Counted from the stretch's first letter, positions 39,470-51,882 are shown. The stretch: DNA of 64,000 nt from Rhinopithecus roxellana (GCF_007565055.1 NC_044560.1:91579295-91643294), one strand, 5' to 3'. The notes: generated by a model from the letters alone, not told the origin. Numbers and translations: made by a program.

Positions 39470-40300
39470 ATGAGGGAAGCGCCAGCATCTCTCAGAAGTG
39501 AGTTCGTGGTTTTGCTCTCACTGGAAAAGCTGGCGGGAGGTGCTAAGGTGGGGATGCTGAATCCACGGATGGCCAAGCGAAGACGCGGCACTTCACTGGG
39601 GGCAGCGACGGGCCCAGACCTTGCTCGGACTGTCGTGGTGGTAACTGGGAGACCTCGCCAGAGAGGGAGCTTACAGGTCAGCTGCGCCCGGAATTAAAAG
39701 ACTCACAGACAGCGGCGCAAACAGAGGGACTGACTTTAGCGACTTTAGCGAGCTCCCCAAACCTGTCCTCGCATAAGCATCACCCTCCCCCGCCCACAGA
39801 GACAGATTTCCGCCCCAGCCGCAGGCTCGCCAGGTAGGCGGTGCCGCGAAGGCCTCTGGGAAGGCGGTCCGTGGGCAGCCGCGGGGCACTCTGGGACTGG
39901 GCTCTGGGCGGCTTTTTTGCAAGTGGCGGGGCAGGCGGTGTAGTGCGCTCCGGCAGCGCGCTCTGCCCGGCTTCTTCAGTCTCCTCGCTGGGAGCGTCCG
40001 GGAGCAGCTCCGAGGCCGCGGCGAAACCAGGTGGAGTCCGAGGTTCGGAGGAGTATCCGAGGTTAGGGGAAGGCCGGAGAATGGGGTGGGAGGCTGCGTT
40101 TCGGAGCCAAGGGTTCTGTCCCTGCGATCGCCGCGTTCCCCTCCCTTGGTGGGAGCGGCTCCCGGGAAGCGGCTAGTCTCGTCTCCCCTCGCAGGCCGGG
40201 TTCCTGTTCTGGACCTTTGCCCTCGGAACACGGTGCTGTCGGCCGGGACTCCTTCCCGAGGTGGACGACTCCTTGCTCTCATTCCTGGCTCTGCCAGGAC
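39470..40300 (+). promoter_or_regulatory. EXO5: EXO5 CpG-rich promoter and noncoding first exon region
   Basis: CpG-dense block about 5.4 kb before the coding exon, with GGGGCGG-like elements. Possible donors for noncoding exons are CAG/GTAGGC near 39834, CAG/GTGGAG near 40030 and the near-consensus CAG/GTAAGA at 40778. Which are used cannot be told from sequence. Confidence 0.65.
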
Positions 40301-40779
40301 TGTAGGAAGTGCGCAGTACACTTTAGGGCATGCATAGCACTCCCTGGGAGACAGTGCTTTAGGGTCAGAGAAAAGATCTCCGCTGAAGGCAAACGCCCGC
40401 GGAGCCCACAAGTCCGGGCTGCACTGAACAAGTCAGGATGTTGCCATTGGCAATTCCGCAGAAGTCAGGAACCCATGAGAGAGAAAGAGCCGCTGTCGTA
40501 AGGTCTCGTGCCTGAGCTGTTGGGTTGAGAATGGAGCTGGAAGAGGGAACTGATCTCGGAGCTCCTCGGGGACCTTGGTTATGTTTGACCCTTTTACTTT
40601 CAGGGAGCAGGGATTGGCTCAAGTCACTGCATCCAGAGTACGGGGGAAACGAAGAAATCATGGAGAGAGTTTGCCCCAGGAGAGAGGCGAGCGTTATGTA
40701 GACTAGGATCTGGGGTGGGTAACAGTCTGTGCAGTGTGAATCTGAGAGGAGAAAACACCCAACATGGGAATGGTCAGGT

Positions 40780-42665
40780 AAGAAAGGACCAGAAGTTCCG
40801 GTTCTACGGTTCTGCCATAGCAAGGACCTAAGTTGCTAAATTAGGTTCTTTAATGCAGACCTGGTCTTTCAGAACTTCTTTCTCTTCCCTAGCCTCGTCA
40901 TTTCAGCATTCTGGCCTTCCCTATGAGGAGGAAGATCAACTAAGTCACAGGTGAATAGGAGTTTCTTCTCTTCTAAAGTTTAATCTCCTTTGTCAGGGGG
41001 AATCGATACGCTCTCTCATCTCTTACTTGGGAAAAACAAGATCTATCTTTATCGAGTGCCAATATGTGTACTATATGTTATCACTCAATGGTCGGATAGC
41101 TGAGTAGGGTTAGTAGGTATTTTAAAGATGTGTCAGTAACTTAAGGAAAACTAGAACCTTGTCCAAGCTTACTCAAAAGGCAAGTAGCATACTACTAAAT
41201 GCTACCGAACCACTTAGGATTAGGTTCAGAATCCAGATCTGTAGGAGGACTCTCAGACTCTTGGCATTATGCTGTTTCCCAGCATGCCATTCACTTACTA
41301 CCTAACAATTTTGCCGTACCTGTGTACTACCTGTATTATTCTTATATGTTTTTACTTACTTTTGTTAAATCAAACTTGTCCTAAGAAACAATGTCTGTGA
41401 AATTAGCCATTTGATGGCTGCTCCTATAACAGTATAGTTATTCTAAGGTGTATCTAAAAATGTCAGTCCATGCGCTATGTAAAATCGTCTCGTGTCAGAG
41501 ATACAAACTACAATTTGGGACACAATGCACTGCATTATGCTCTCTTCTGGATTCTTTTCTGGGTAGGAAAGTCCCAGCCACACATCTGAGTGTCAGTTAT
41601 CCATCCATTCTTAGTGTACCGTTTTATTCTTATAGATGAATACTTTCACAGAGAATGCCCTGCTTTGTATCTTCTCCAAAAGACGTTTCACTTCCCTGTT
41701 TACAACTACCTGTTCTCAATGTTGTATGTAAAACAAGTAGGAACTCCATACATTTCAGGAGCTTACTCTCTCTTTGGGGAGTTAATGTGTACACAGAAAA
41801 TAGTCTAACTCTGTGCTGTTCAATAGAGCTTTCTGTGATCAGGGAAATGTTCTCTATCTGTGCCTTATCTGTATCCACCAGCCAGATGTACCTGCTGAGC
41901 ACTTAATATATGGCTAGTGCAACTGAGAAGTGAATTTTATTTTAATTAATTTAAATTTAAGTAGCCACGTATGGCTAGTGGCTACTAGTGGTTACCATAT
42001 TGGACAGCCAGGTCTAGATATTTGAAATAAAATATTTTAAGGTTAATTGATTTGGACTTGGAGTTCCCCCTTACACCCCACAAAAACCTCATAGCATATA
42101 TGTTACAAATGCGCTTTAACTTTAGTTTCTTAGTGAAGGGTAAAGATTCTTTGCAATTTTCAGAGACTTCATAGTTGAAATAGTTTCTTGAAATTATTTA
42201 AAGCACATTTACGGTTTATAACACTTGTGCAAATGTACAGCTTCTGTGTTTTGTTACTATTGAAATATCCGGTAAAGCAATAACTTTATAGGATACTCTA
42301 TAAGCAAAAGTCTTACTATTGTGTTGTTTGTATTCATTGCAGATAACTTTTCTTCTATCTATGTTTTCTTTTATTAGTGACATTTAGACTATTTAAAAAT
42401 CAGTTAAACACAACCACAATTGATATTAATGACGTTTTCAGGGCATCACTTCTTAACGCTTTGACATAGGAGTTGGTGTGTTCAACTTATTTCGCTGCTT
42501 ATTAGAATAACCAGAGGGAGACATTTGGTTCATAGCTATATCTCTATCAGCTTAAATTCTATGTCAAATTATTTATTTTCCTGGCACTCAAAGTCAAACA
42601 CTAGTGGACTGGTTGTATCTTGTTTTGTTTACTCTCTATGCAGGAGTATCTTCATAATTTGCCTA
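40780..42665 (+). other. EXO5: EXO5 intron
   Basis: Apart from the DNA transposon at 41811-42011, no exon or repeat is clear. Confidence 0.4.
41811..42011. mobile_element. hAT-type DNA transposon, intact length
   Basis: CTGTGCTGTTCAAT and ATTGGACAGCCAGG ends, same family as the copy at 36574. Flanks GTCTAACT and GTCTAGAT agree at 6 of 8. Confidence 0.7.
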
Positions 42666-42668
42666 GTT

Positions 42669-42969
42669 TCTTTTTTTTTTTTTTTTTTGAGACGGAGTCT
42701 CGCTCTGTTGCCCAGGCTAGAGTGCAATGGCATGATCTCAGCTCACTGCAAGCTCAGCCTCCTAGGTTCACGCCATTCTCCTACCTCAGCCTCCTGAGTA
42801 GCTGGAACTATAGGTGCCTGCCGCCACGCCCGGCTAATTTTTTGTACTTTCAGTAGAGATGGGGTTTCACCGTGTTAGCCAGGATGGTCTCGATCTCCTG
42901 ACCTCGTGATCCGCCCGCCTTGGCCTCCCAAAGTGCAGGGATTACAGGCGTGAACCACTGCGCCCGGCC
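42669..42969 (-). mobile_element. AluY-like
   Basis: Antisense, low divergence. Confidence 0.94.
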
Positions 42970-43411
42970 ACCTGTTTCTTAAGATTAAAAAATACTTGAA
43001 AGACAAAACAATCAAACATAATGTGTGATCTTTGTTTTCTGGATTAAAGAAAAGCTATCTGGGACATTTTGAGGAAGGTTGGGGAAATTCAAATATGAAC
43101 TGGAATGTTAAGGAATTACTAATTTTGTTAGATGTGATAATGTAGTTATGAGGAGAATGTCATTTGGAAGACAATATTGTGGTTATGAAGGAGAATGCCA
43201 TTTGGAAATGTATGCTGAAACATTTAGATTTTAAAGTGTTATGATGTCTGTAATTTACTTTAAAATAGGTCAGCCAAAACAAAAAAGTACACACACAAGA
43301 AGCAAATACAGCAAAATGTCAGCAGTTGTTCATCTACATGGTGTGGACGTGGGTGTTCATTGTTCTATTCTTTCTGCTTCTCTGTATGTTTGAAAATCTT
43401 TTTTCATTTTT

Positions 43412-43687
43412 TTATTTTTTGAGACGGAGTCTTCACTCTGCCACCCAGGCTGGAGTGCAGTGCTATCTCAGCTCACTGTAACCTCTGCCTCCTAGGTCCA
43501 AGCAATTTTCCTGCCTCAGCCTCCTGAGTAGCTGGGATTACAGGTACCCGCCATCACACCCGGCTAATTTTTTATATTTTTAGTAGAGATGAGGTTTCAC
43601 CATGTTGGCCAGGCTGGTCTCAAACTCCCGACCCCAGGTGATCCACCTGCCTCGGCCTCCCAAAGTGCTGGGATTTGTACCCGGCCT
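43412..43687 (-). mobile_element. Alu
   Basis: Antisense. The end is shortened (GGGATTTGTACCCGGCC). Confidence 0.92.
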
Positions 43688-43955
43688 TGAAAATCTTTAT
43701 AGTAAGAAGTTGAAAGAAAAAAAGAGTACAGTACCCATCCCACAGTAGGGTAGTGAGATATTGGATGTAAAACACTTGGCTCAGTGTCTGTCACACAATA
43801 ATTAACCGCACAATAAATACTCTCTGTTATAGCAGTAAATTTTGAGTTTTTAATCTCTAATAGGCAGATTTTTTCCCCATTATAAGCTAGTTTCTTGTGG
43901 AGGGAGAAAATAAACTTAATGGGAAACTCCAGTTTAGTGACAGACACCAATTTCT

Positions 43956-43957
<2 letters not shown>

Positions 43958-43988
<31 letters not shown>
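43958..43988. repeat. (TA)n microsatellite
   Basis: About 14 TA units next to the T tract of the following Alu. Confidence 0.9.
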
Positions 43989-44005
<17 letters not shown>

Positions 44006-44297
44006 TTTTTGAGATAGAGTCTTGCTCTGTCAACCAGGCTGGAATGCAGTGGCGTGATCTTGGCTCACTGCAAGCTCCGCCTCCCCAGTTCACGCCATTC
44101 TCCTGCCTCAGCCTCCCGAGTAGCTAGGTCTACAGGCACCCGCCACCATGCCTGGCTAATTTTTTTGTATTTTTTAAATAGAGACGGGGTTTCACCGTGT
44201 TAGCCAGGATGATCTCGATCTCCTGACCTCGTGATCCGCCCGCCTCAGCCTCCCAAAGTGCTGGGATTACAGGCGTGAGCCACCACGCCCAGCCCCA
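43989..44297 (-). mobile_element. AluY-like
   Basis: Antisense. CCAATTTCTAT on both sides. Confidence 0.94.
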
Positions 44298-44689
44298 ATT
44301 TCTATAATATTAAGAGGATAATTTATGAAGTCAAGCTACTAATTTCCATGTGTTGCTGTAACATCCTCTTATTATTTCATGCATTAATTTGTATCAGACT
44401 ATATTTATTTGTATTTATCTGTAGTTGATCTTTGAATTTTGCCATACTAGGTTCCTTGAACTGCATTTAAAAACAGTTATTGCAGAGCTACTTTCTCTCA
44501 AGGAACAGTTTGTAGTTGAAGTTCATTTTCCTCATCAAGGACTTTGTATCAAGGGAATTGTAGAAGGTGGCCCTTGGTAAACTTCTCAAACACTGTTCCT
44601 ACAAAGATGTATATTCACTTAAAATAATGAAATACTCTTTCAAGTTAATAGAATTTTGAAGCAGAAAAGGCAAACCTCAAATCTCCTTT

Positions 44690-44987
44690 TTTTTTTTTTC
44701 TTTTTCTTGAGACAGTCTTGCTCTGTCACCTAGGCTGGAGTGCAGTGGCGCAGTCACAGCTCACTGCAACCTCCATCTCCCTGTTCAAGCAATTCTCCTG
44801 CCTCAGCCTCCCGAGTAACTAGGAATACAGGTGTGTGGCACCATACCCAGCTAATTTTTGTATTTTTAGTAGAGATGGGGTTTCACCATGTTAGCCAGGC
44901 TGGTCTTGAACTCCTGACCTCAAGTGATCTGCCTGCCTCGGCCTTCCAAAGTGCTGGGATTACAGGTGTGAGCCACCTGCCCAGCCT
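44690..44987 (-). mobile_element. Alu
   Basis: Antisense, in the EXO5 intron. Confidence 0.92.
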
Positions 44988-44997
44988 CAAATCTCTT

Positions 44998-45095
44998 TTT
45001 AAATCTGAAGAAACTGAGACCAAGAAACGTGGTTTGCTTAAAGTTACACATAGTATGTTAGTGGAAGATCCAGGAATAAAACTATTTTTCCCCTT
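44998..45095 (+). mobile_element. MIR fragment
   Basis: GAAGAAACTGAGACCAAG and TAGTATGTTAGTGGAAG are MIR text. Confidence 0.6.
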
Positions 45096-45105
45096 TAAAA
45101 ATTCT

Positions 45106-45398
45106 GTGGTGGCTCACACTTGTAATCCCAGCACTTTGGGAGGCTGCGGTGGGTGGATCATGAGATCAGGAGATTGAGACCATCCTGGTTAACACGGTGA
45201 AACCCTGTCTCTACTAAAAATACAAAAAATTAGCCAGGCATGGTGGCAGGCGCCTATAGTCCCAGCCACCCAGGAGGCTGAAGCAGGAGAATGGTGTGAA
45301 CCCGGGAGGCGGAGCTTGCAGTGAGCCGAGATCACGCCACTGCACTCCAGCCTGGATGACAGAGTGAGACTCCATCTCAAAAAAAAAAAAAAAAGAAA
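45106..45398 (+). mobile_element. Alu, 5' end lost
   Basis: Begins at TGGTGGCTCAC, about ten bases short of the Alu head. AAAAATTCTG on both sides as target duplication. Confidence 0.93.
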
Positions 45399-45603
45399 GA
45401 AAAATTCTGCCAAGTGATATATATGGATTATATAAGGAACCCTATTGCAATACATATCTGTACTACAACTCTATGGCATTACTAATTGGTCATAAATAAA
45501 CTGGCTTTTTTAAAGAATGTAAGTAAATAATTTGTCATGATTTTGTTTTTATCTTACTGAAATTTGAAAGTGCTTTAGTTTTTATTTGAACAATGCATTT
45601 CTT

Positions 45604-45648
45604 TAACATGTTATGCAGGGCCCTTCTAGCCCAATCCAGAGCTGTGCC
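45604..45648 (+). other. EXO5: EXO5 coding-exon acceptor and 5' UTR
   Basis: Acceptor TTATGCAG ends at 45618, preceded by a T-rich stretch. The 30 nt up to the ATG are 5' UTR. The context before ATG is GTGCC, fair by Kozak rules, with G at +4. Confidence 0.65.
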
Positions 45649-46770
45649 ATGGCAGAGACAAGAGAAGAGGAGACGGTGTCAGCAGAAGCCTCCGGGTTCT
45701 CAGACTTGAGTGACTCAGAATTCCTGGAGTTTCTGGACCTAGAAGATGCCCAAGAGTCACATGCTTTAGTTAACATGCCTGGCCCATCTTCTGAATCCCT
45801 TGGGAAGGATGACAAACCCATAAACTTACAAAACTGGAAAAGAGGATTGGATATCTTATCACCCATGGAGAGATTCCACCTTAAATATCTGTATGTCACT
45901 GACCTGGCTACTCAGAACTGGTGTGAACTGCAAACAGCATATGGGAAGGAGCTTCCTGGTTTTTTGGCACCTGAGAAGGCAGCTGTTTTGGACACTGGTG
46001 CCAGCATACACCTAGCTAGAGAACTAGAACTTCATGATCTTGTGACTGTCCCAGTCACCACTAAAGAAGATGCTTGGGCAATTAAGTTTCTGAATATACT
46101 TTTGATGATTCCTACCCTGCAGTCAGAAGGGCATATCAGAGAGTTTCCTGTGTTTGGGGAAGTGGAGGGTGTACTTCTTGTTGGAGTAATTGATGAGCTA
46201 CACTATACAGCCAAGGGGGAACTGGAACTGGTGGAACTCAAGACACGCAGGCGCCCTATGCTCCCTCTGGAAGCTCAGAAAAAGAAAGACTGTTTTCAAG
46301 TCAGCCTATACAAATACATCTTTGATGCCATGGTACAAGGAAAAGTGACCCCTGCTAGCTTAATCCACCACACGAAGTTGTGTCCAGAAAAGCCACTCGG
46401 GCTATCAGTGCTGAGGCATGCCCAGAAAGGAGGTTTCTCTGTGAAATCTTTGGGTGACCTCATGGAACTGGTCTTCTTGTCTCTAACACTGTCAGACCTT
46501 CCAGTTATTGATATCTTGAAGATTGAGTATATCCACCAAGAGACTGCCACAGTGCTGGGTACTGAGATTGTAGCCTTTGAAGAGAAGGAGGTGAGAGCCA
46601 AGGTGCAGCATTATATGGCCTACTGGATGGGCCACCGAGAGCCCCAGGGAGTCGATGTGGAGGAGGCTTGGAAGTGCCGGACATGTGCATATGCAGACAT
46701 TTGTGAGTGGAGAAAGGGCAGTGGAGTACTCAGCTCTACACTGAGGCCCCAAGCCAAAAAAGCCAAATGA
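45649..46770 (+). CDS. EXO5: EXO5, Fe-S single-strand DNA exonuclease
   Basis: Single-exon CDS of 373 codons plus TGA, the length I recall for human EXO5 (DEM1). The protein begins MAETREEETVSAEASGF, with an acidic leader of about 60 residues. Next comes a PD-(D/E)XK nuclease core: D182 in GVIDELHY, and E196 and K198 in ELVELKTRR. Four cysteines (C92, C343, C346, C352) match the 4Fe-4S cluster ligands. By family knowledge EXO5 degrades single-stranded DNA from free ends, is directed to 5'-3' by RPA, and acts in crosslink and replication-fork repair in the nucleus. An in-frame ATG at 45613 lies before acceptor AG (45617-45618) and is intronic, so 45649 is the start. All key residues are intact. 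Noncoding exons lie upstream at 39.5-40.8 kb. Confidence 0.96.
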   Translation: MAETREEETVSAEASGFSDLSDSEFLEFLDLEDAQESHALVNMPGPSSESLGKDDKPINLQNWKRGLDILSPMERFHLKYLYVTDLATQNWCELQTAYGKELPGFLAPEKAAVLDTGASIHLARELELHDLVTVPVTTKEDAWAIKFLNILLMIPTLQSEGHIREFPVFGEVEGVLLVGVIDELHYTAKGELELVELKTRRRPMLPLEAQKKKDCFQVSLYKYIFDAMVQGKVTPASLIHHTKLCPEKPLGLSVLRHAQKGGFSVKSLGDLMELVFLSLTLSDLPVIDILKIEYIHQETATVLGTEIVAFEEKEVRAKVQHYMAYWMGHREPQGVDVEEAWKCRTCAYADICEWRKGSGVLSSTLRPQAKKAK

Positions 46771-47281
46771 ATAGAAGGTATGCTTTCAAGAATGTCGATC
46801 CTTCCTGCTCCTGTTGTACCTAAGCATAAGAGGCCCAGTCTCTGAGTTTGGCTTTTATGGACAGTGTTCTTATTTTGTTTCTTTTTTTATTTCCACAACC
46901 TCTAACCACATTCAGTCCAGGACCAAGGCTCAGGGATGAGTGGGAGAGATGGGTTATACTACCCTGGAGCTTCACCATGGTTGCCTAAGAAGACAGATGC
47001 TCATCATGGCTGGAATGAAGGTATCCTTCAGTAAACATTGCTTTCTTAAGAAAATTCTTCAGTTTCTGATAAGTCATCCCTATTTTTATCTTGATCAAGG
47101 CTTTCTACAGTTACATAATACAATGAAATGCTGTCCGGGACAGTTGAACTGATGATTTTTTCATAATTGCAGTCCTTCAAAGATGGCCACCATACATAGT
47201 TGTGTACATGTTATTCCAAGCCTTTAAATACATACATAAACATATTTTTGAATCAGAATGAACAGACCAAAACATAAACGT

Positions 47282-47287
47282 AATAAA
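47282..47287 (+). terminator. EXO5: Candidate EXO5 poly(A) signal
   Basis: First canonical AATAAA I see after the EXO5 stop, about 510 nt downstream and before the next Alu. The end of the transcript is not otherwise supported. Confidence 0.4.
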
Positions 47288-47370
47288 TATTCTCAAAGAG
47301 ACAAGGAAAGATGAAGTAGAAACAGGAAGTCATAAAAAGTGAAAATATTAGATATGAAAAACCTACTACA

Positions 47371-47668
47371 TGGCTGGGTGCAGTGGCACATGCCTGTAAT
47401 CCCAGCACTTTGGGAAGCTGAGGTAGATGGATCACCTGAGGTCAGGAGTTCAAGACCAGCCTGACCAATATGGTGAAAGCCCATCTCTACTAAAAATACA
47501 AAAATTAGCCAGGGGTGGTGGTGTGCACCTGTAGTCCCAGCTACTTGGGAGGCTGAGACAGGAGAATAGCTTGAACCGGGTAGGCAGAAGTTACAGTGAG
47601 CTGAGATCACACCGCTGCACTCCAGCCTGGGCAACAGAGTGAGACTCTGTCTTTAATAATAATAATAC
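47371..47668 (+). mobile_element. Alu
   Basis: Sense, with an (AAT)n tail. Confidence 0.93.
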
Positions 47669-47674
47669 ATGAAG

Positions 47675-48245
47675 TAACATGTAACATTCACATATTACAG
47701 TCCAGCAGTAGCATTCCTGGGTATATGCTGTAAGAAACATACATGTACAATAGAAAATGTGAACATGAATATACTTTGTGGCAGTTTCACAATAGCAGAA
47801 GCCTAGAAGCTACCCAGGTGCCCATAATCAGAAGAGTGGATAATGTACAGTAGCCAAAACAAATGAGCTACAGTGACATAAAACAATATGGATGAATATT
47901 AGCAGCACAACATTAGGTGAAAAAAGTCCTAAAAATTACATATAGCATGATACCCTTTTTATAAGGTGAAAAATAACATTTAAAGGAAAATGTAAAGGTA
48001 GTGGAGAGGAATCCCAATGCATCTTAGAAGGCAGTGGAGCTCTTAACTACAAACATCATCAAAGAAGCTGGAGGAAGGAATGATACAGATGTCACCTGGA
48101 AGATAAGGACTTGTTTGTGGCGACACTACTGGAGAATTTGCAGAAGTCACTGCATGGGGAGGGCAATTGGCAGGGGTAGAGTTTCTGTATTAACTGGAAC
48201 GTTAAGAGCCAACAACATGGTGAATGTTGTATGATTCCATGCTAT
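47675..48245 (+). mobile_element. Old L1 3' fragment, sense
   Basis: GCATTCCTGGGTATATGCTG and TAGAAGCTACCCAGGTGCCC are L1 3' text. Confidence 0.55.
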
Positions 48246-48351
48246 ACATGAGCTGGTAAATCCTGGACATCTGTAGAAGATAAGGTAGGTTGTCTCTGGA
48301 GGCCCTTCTTAACTACACATACTCTTCTTATGGACCCTGAAATCTTATGAT

Positions 48352-48830
48352 GACTTTTTACTGAGTGACTGTTATGGCCAGGCACTGTACTAAGCACATT
48401 GTAATTAAATCTGTATCCATTATCTCCAGCGAGGGAACTGAGACCTAGAAGGGTTATATAATTTTCCTAGCTGGGTGTAGTAGCTCACACCTGTAATCTT
48501 AGTACTTTGGGAGGGCAAGGTATGAAGATCACTTGAGGACAGAAGTTAAAGACCAGCCTGGGCAACATAGCAAGACCCCATCTCAAAAAAAAAAAAAAAA
48601 TCCAGGCATGGTGGTACATGCCTGTAGTCCTAGCTACTTGGTAGGCTGAGGCAGGAGGATCACTTGAACCCAAGAATTCAAGGTTACAGTGAGCTATGAT
48701 CATGCTACTGCAAAAAAATAAAAAAATTTTAAAAAAGTTTCCAGGATTCCACTTTTTGAAAGTGGTAGACTCCAGCCTAGATATGTCTGACTGCAGTGCT
48801 TATGTTCTTAATCATTATGCTATAAAAGTT
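48352..48830 (+). mobile_element. MIR split by Alu
   Basis: Left half 48352-48465 (GGCACTGTACTAAGCAC, AACTGAGACCTAGAAGG) and right half 48740-48830 (TTAATCATTATGCTATA) flank the Alu. Confidence 0.7.
48468..48728 (+). mobile_element. Alu (AluJ-like)
   Basis: Diverged sense copy inside the MIR. Confidence 0.88.
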
Positions 48831-49017
48831 TTCTTGTTGAACCTCCTGGACTGTATGTTATTATAGGCCCTAGTAAGTTTAGAGTTAAATTGGGAGCATA
48901 GTAAGCTGTACCTTGTGGGATAAACAGTATTAAGCTAATAGTCTTCAAGAAAAGAACTTGCTCAAGTTCTATAGCATCATCTTAGTTATACCAGAAGTTT
49001 TAAGAACAGGAAAAAGG

Positions 49018-49312
49018 GACAGGCGCAGTGGCTCGCCTGTAATCCCAGCACTTTGGGAGGCTGAGGTGGGTGAATCACCTGAGGTCAGGAGTTGAAGACC
49101 AGCCTGGCCAACATGGTGAAACCCCATCTCTACTAAAAATACAAAAATTAGCTGGGTGTGGTGGTGCACACCTGTAATCCAAGCTACTCAGGAGGCTGAG
49201 GCAGGAGAATCACTTGAACCCAGAAGGCAGAAGTTGCAGTGAGCCCAGATCACACCACTGTACTCCAGCCTGGGCAACAGAGTAAAACTGTCTCAAAAAG
49301 GAAAAAGAAAAT
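49018..49312 (+). mobile_element. Alu
   Basis: Sense, full length. Confidence 0.92.
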
Positions 49313-49462
49313 TTGTTTTCAGATACTGATATTATTGAGAATTCAGTAATTCTTTGAGACTTCAAATCCTTATTTTAAGTTAACATCTTCTGGTTATAAC
49401 CTTAGGGTTTCTCATAAGTTGAGACATCTTTAGTTGGGACCACCCCAGGATCACTGCTTATG

Positions 49463-49742
49463 AATGTTTGTGCTCCCTCAAATTAGTATGTTGAAATCCA
49501 AACCCTCAATATGGTAGTATTAAGAGGTGGGCCTTTGGGAGGTGATTAGGTAATGAGAGAACAGCCCTCATGAATGGGATTGGTGCCCTTATAAAAGAGT
49601 TCTGAGGGAACTCTTCAGTCTTTCCATGATGTGAGGACACAGTGAGAAGGTGCCCCCAAGACTATGAGAAATACATTTTTGTTGTTTATAAGCCACTCAG
49701 TTTGTGGTGTTTTGTTACAGCATCTCGAATGACTAAGACAAT
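49463..49742 (+). mobile_element. MaLR LTR (MLT1-like)
   Basis: GTGGGCCTTTGGGAGGTGATTAGG and TGTTGTTTATAAGCCACTCAG are MaLR LTR text in sense; a middle part is missing. Confidence 0.7.
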
Positions 49743-50950
49743 CACTGATGCTGTTTTCTATAACAAATACCTTCCTGTTTCAGCCTTCGCATGTCTAATA
49801 ATGTCATCTCTCCCTTATGAATTCTGCCTAACATGTCTGAACTCCAAATTACAGCCCTGGTGGATGTTTGTTTAGTGAGTGGATAAAAGAGATGTCACAA
49901 CAAAGCTATTTCTTGATTTTTAAAAAATTGTTTTCTGGGCCAGGAAATGAGTTGAATACCTTAATTGGGATTAGGATCAATTGTTTATAATAGAAATCAC
50001 CAAAACAATAGTGGTTAAACAAAATAGAAGTGTATTTCTCACTTAAAAGAAGCCTAACTATAGTTAGTCCAGGACTGGTGTGGCACCCTATGATGTCAAG
50101 AGCCCAGATTCCTTCCCTCTTGTTTCTCTGACATAAATGTGTATCTTCTTCATAGTCCAAAATGGCTGGCCAAAATCCAGTCACCCATTACACATTCAGC
50201 ATAAAGTTGGAATAGCAGAAAGGCACCCCTTTAAGGACACTTTAAAAATGTGTACTACTACTTTCACTTAGAGCCCACTGGCCAAAATTTGGCCACCTCG
50301 TCATAGCTAACTGCAAGAAAGGTTGGGATGTGTAGTTTTTATTCTCAGCAAGCATATGCCCTGACCAAAACTAAATTCTATGACTGCAAGAAAAGGGAGA
50401 ATGGAGAGAGGATTTGGAGAAAATGGCAGTGTAGAAAGCACCAGAAATCTGTCTCCCAGCCTAGACAGCAGCTGCATTGGCAGAATCTATCTGATGTAAC
50501 TATTTTGGAATCTGGAGTCTATTGAAATTTTGCAACTTCCGGGGAAGATGATAAATTGTAGTTAATTTTGGTCAATTTCAACTCTTAGGACAGTAGTAAC
50601 TACCAGTTCCTCACCCCTCAGTCCTATGGCTACAGCTGTGCACATATTTCTGGAGCAGTTTGCATACAGCTTGAGTTTTTCCTCCTTCATTTTTCTTTTA
50701 ACCCCCTTTGGGAGCAAGACATTGAAGACTAGGACATTCAAAAGCAACTGCATATATGGGGAAACTAGAAAATCACCATGTATGCTGAGGGGAGGTGCAG
50801 AATTAAAAAAGGCCTGAGTAGAAAAGTTTATATTTCATGCAGATTCTTGGGACAGACACAGCCTAAACAATGAAATAAAATAGAAACCCTGAGGAATGGG
50901 GAAAATCTGATATCCAGAGTTACCACATTAGATTAAAATGTCTAGTTTTT
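49743..50950. other. Intergenic stretch, unassigned
   Basis: No gene or confident repeat. Confidence 0.35.
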
Positions 50951-51101
50951 GGCCGGGCATGGTGGCTCACTCCTGTAATCCCAGTGCTTTGGGAGGCCAA
51001 GGTGGGTGGGTTGCTTGAGGTCAGGAGTTCAAGACCAGCCTGGTCAACATGGCAAAACCGTGTCTCTACTAAAAATACAAAAATTAGTGGGGCATGGTGG
51101 T
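50951..51101 (+). mobile_element. Alu, left part only
   Basis: Stops at GGGGCATGGTGG, after which different repeat sequence begins. Confidence 0.88.
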
Positions 51102-51255
51102 TCTGAGGTTTTGGGACTCGGACTGGCTTCCTCAGCTTGCAGACGGCCTATCTTGGGACTTTACCTTTTGATCGTCAATACTCCTTCATAAACTCCCCTT
51201 CATATGTACATCTATCCTGTTCTGTCCCTCTGGAGAACCCTGACTAATACACTGG
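51102..51255 (+). mobile_element. Unnamed interspersed repeat 3' end
   Basis: CAGCTTGCAGACGGCCTAT and CTCTGGAGAACCCTGACTAATAC are phrases from a known primate repeat whose name I cannot fix. Confidence 0.45.
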
Positions 51256-51619
51256 ATGACAGCACATCTGTTTACAGCATGGATGACTGACTATTTTAAG
51301 TCCACTGTTGAGAACTGCTCAGAAAAAAAGATTCCTTTCAAACTTACTGCTCATTGATAGTATATCCATTCATCCAAGAGTTCTGATGGAGATACATAAG
51401 GAGATTAGTGTTTTCATGCCTTCTAACACAACATCCACTCTGCAGCCCATGGATCAAGGAGTCATTTTTAATTTCAAGTGTTGTTATTTAAGAAATACAT
51501 TTCATAAGGCTGTAGCTGCCATAGATAGAGATTCCTCTGATGGATTTGGGCAAAGTAAATTGAAACCCTGAAAAGGAGTCGTCATTTTAGATGCCATTAA
51601 GAATGTTGATATTTTGTGA

Positions 51620-51882
51620 CTCGCCTGTAATCCCAGCACTTTGGGAGGCCGAGGGGGGTGGATCACGAGGTCAGGAGATTGAGACCATCCTGGCTAACAC
51701 GGTGAAACCCCATCTCTACTAAAAATACAAAAAGTTAGCCAGGCGTGGTGGTGGGCTCCTGTAATCCCAGCTAATTGGGAGGCTGAGGCAGAAGAATGGC
51801 GTGAACCTGGGAGGCGGGGCTTGCAGTGAGCCAAGCACTGCAACCGGGGCGACAGAGCGAGACTCTGTCTCAAGAAAAAAAA
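51620..51882 (+). mobile_element. AluY-like, both ends trimmed
   Basis: Begins at CTCGCCTGTAATCCC. Right monomer internally shortened. Confidence 0.9.

Noticed and set aside
39671..40411. 246-codon minus-strand frame in the EXO5 CpG block
   Set aside because: GC-rich DNA has few stops. No domain is recognisable, and composition (Arg, Pro, Ser rich) follows the GC bias. Could be revisited if antisense RNA exists.
45613..45648. In-frame ATG 12 codons before EXO5 start
   Set aside because: It lies before the splice acceptor at 45617-45618 and so is intronic. The conserved protein starts at 45649.
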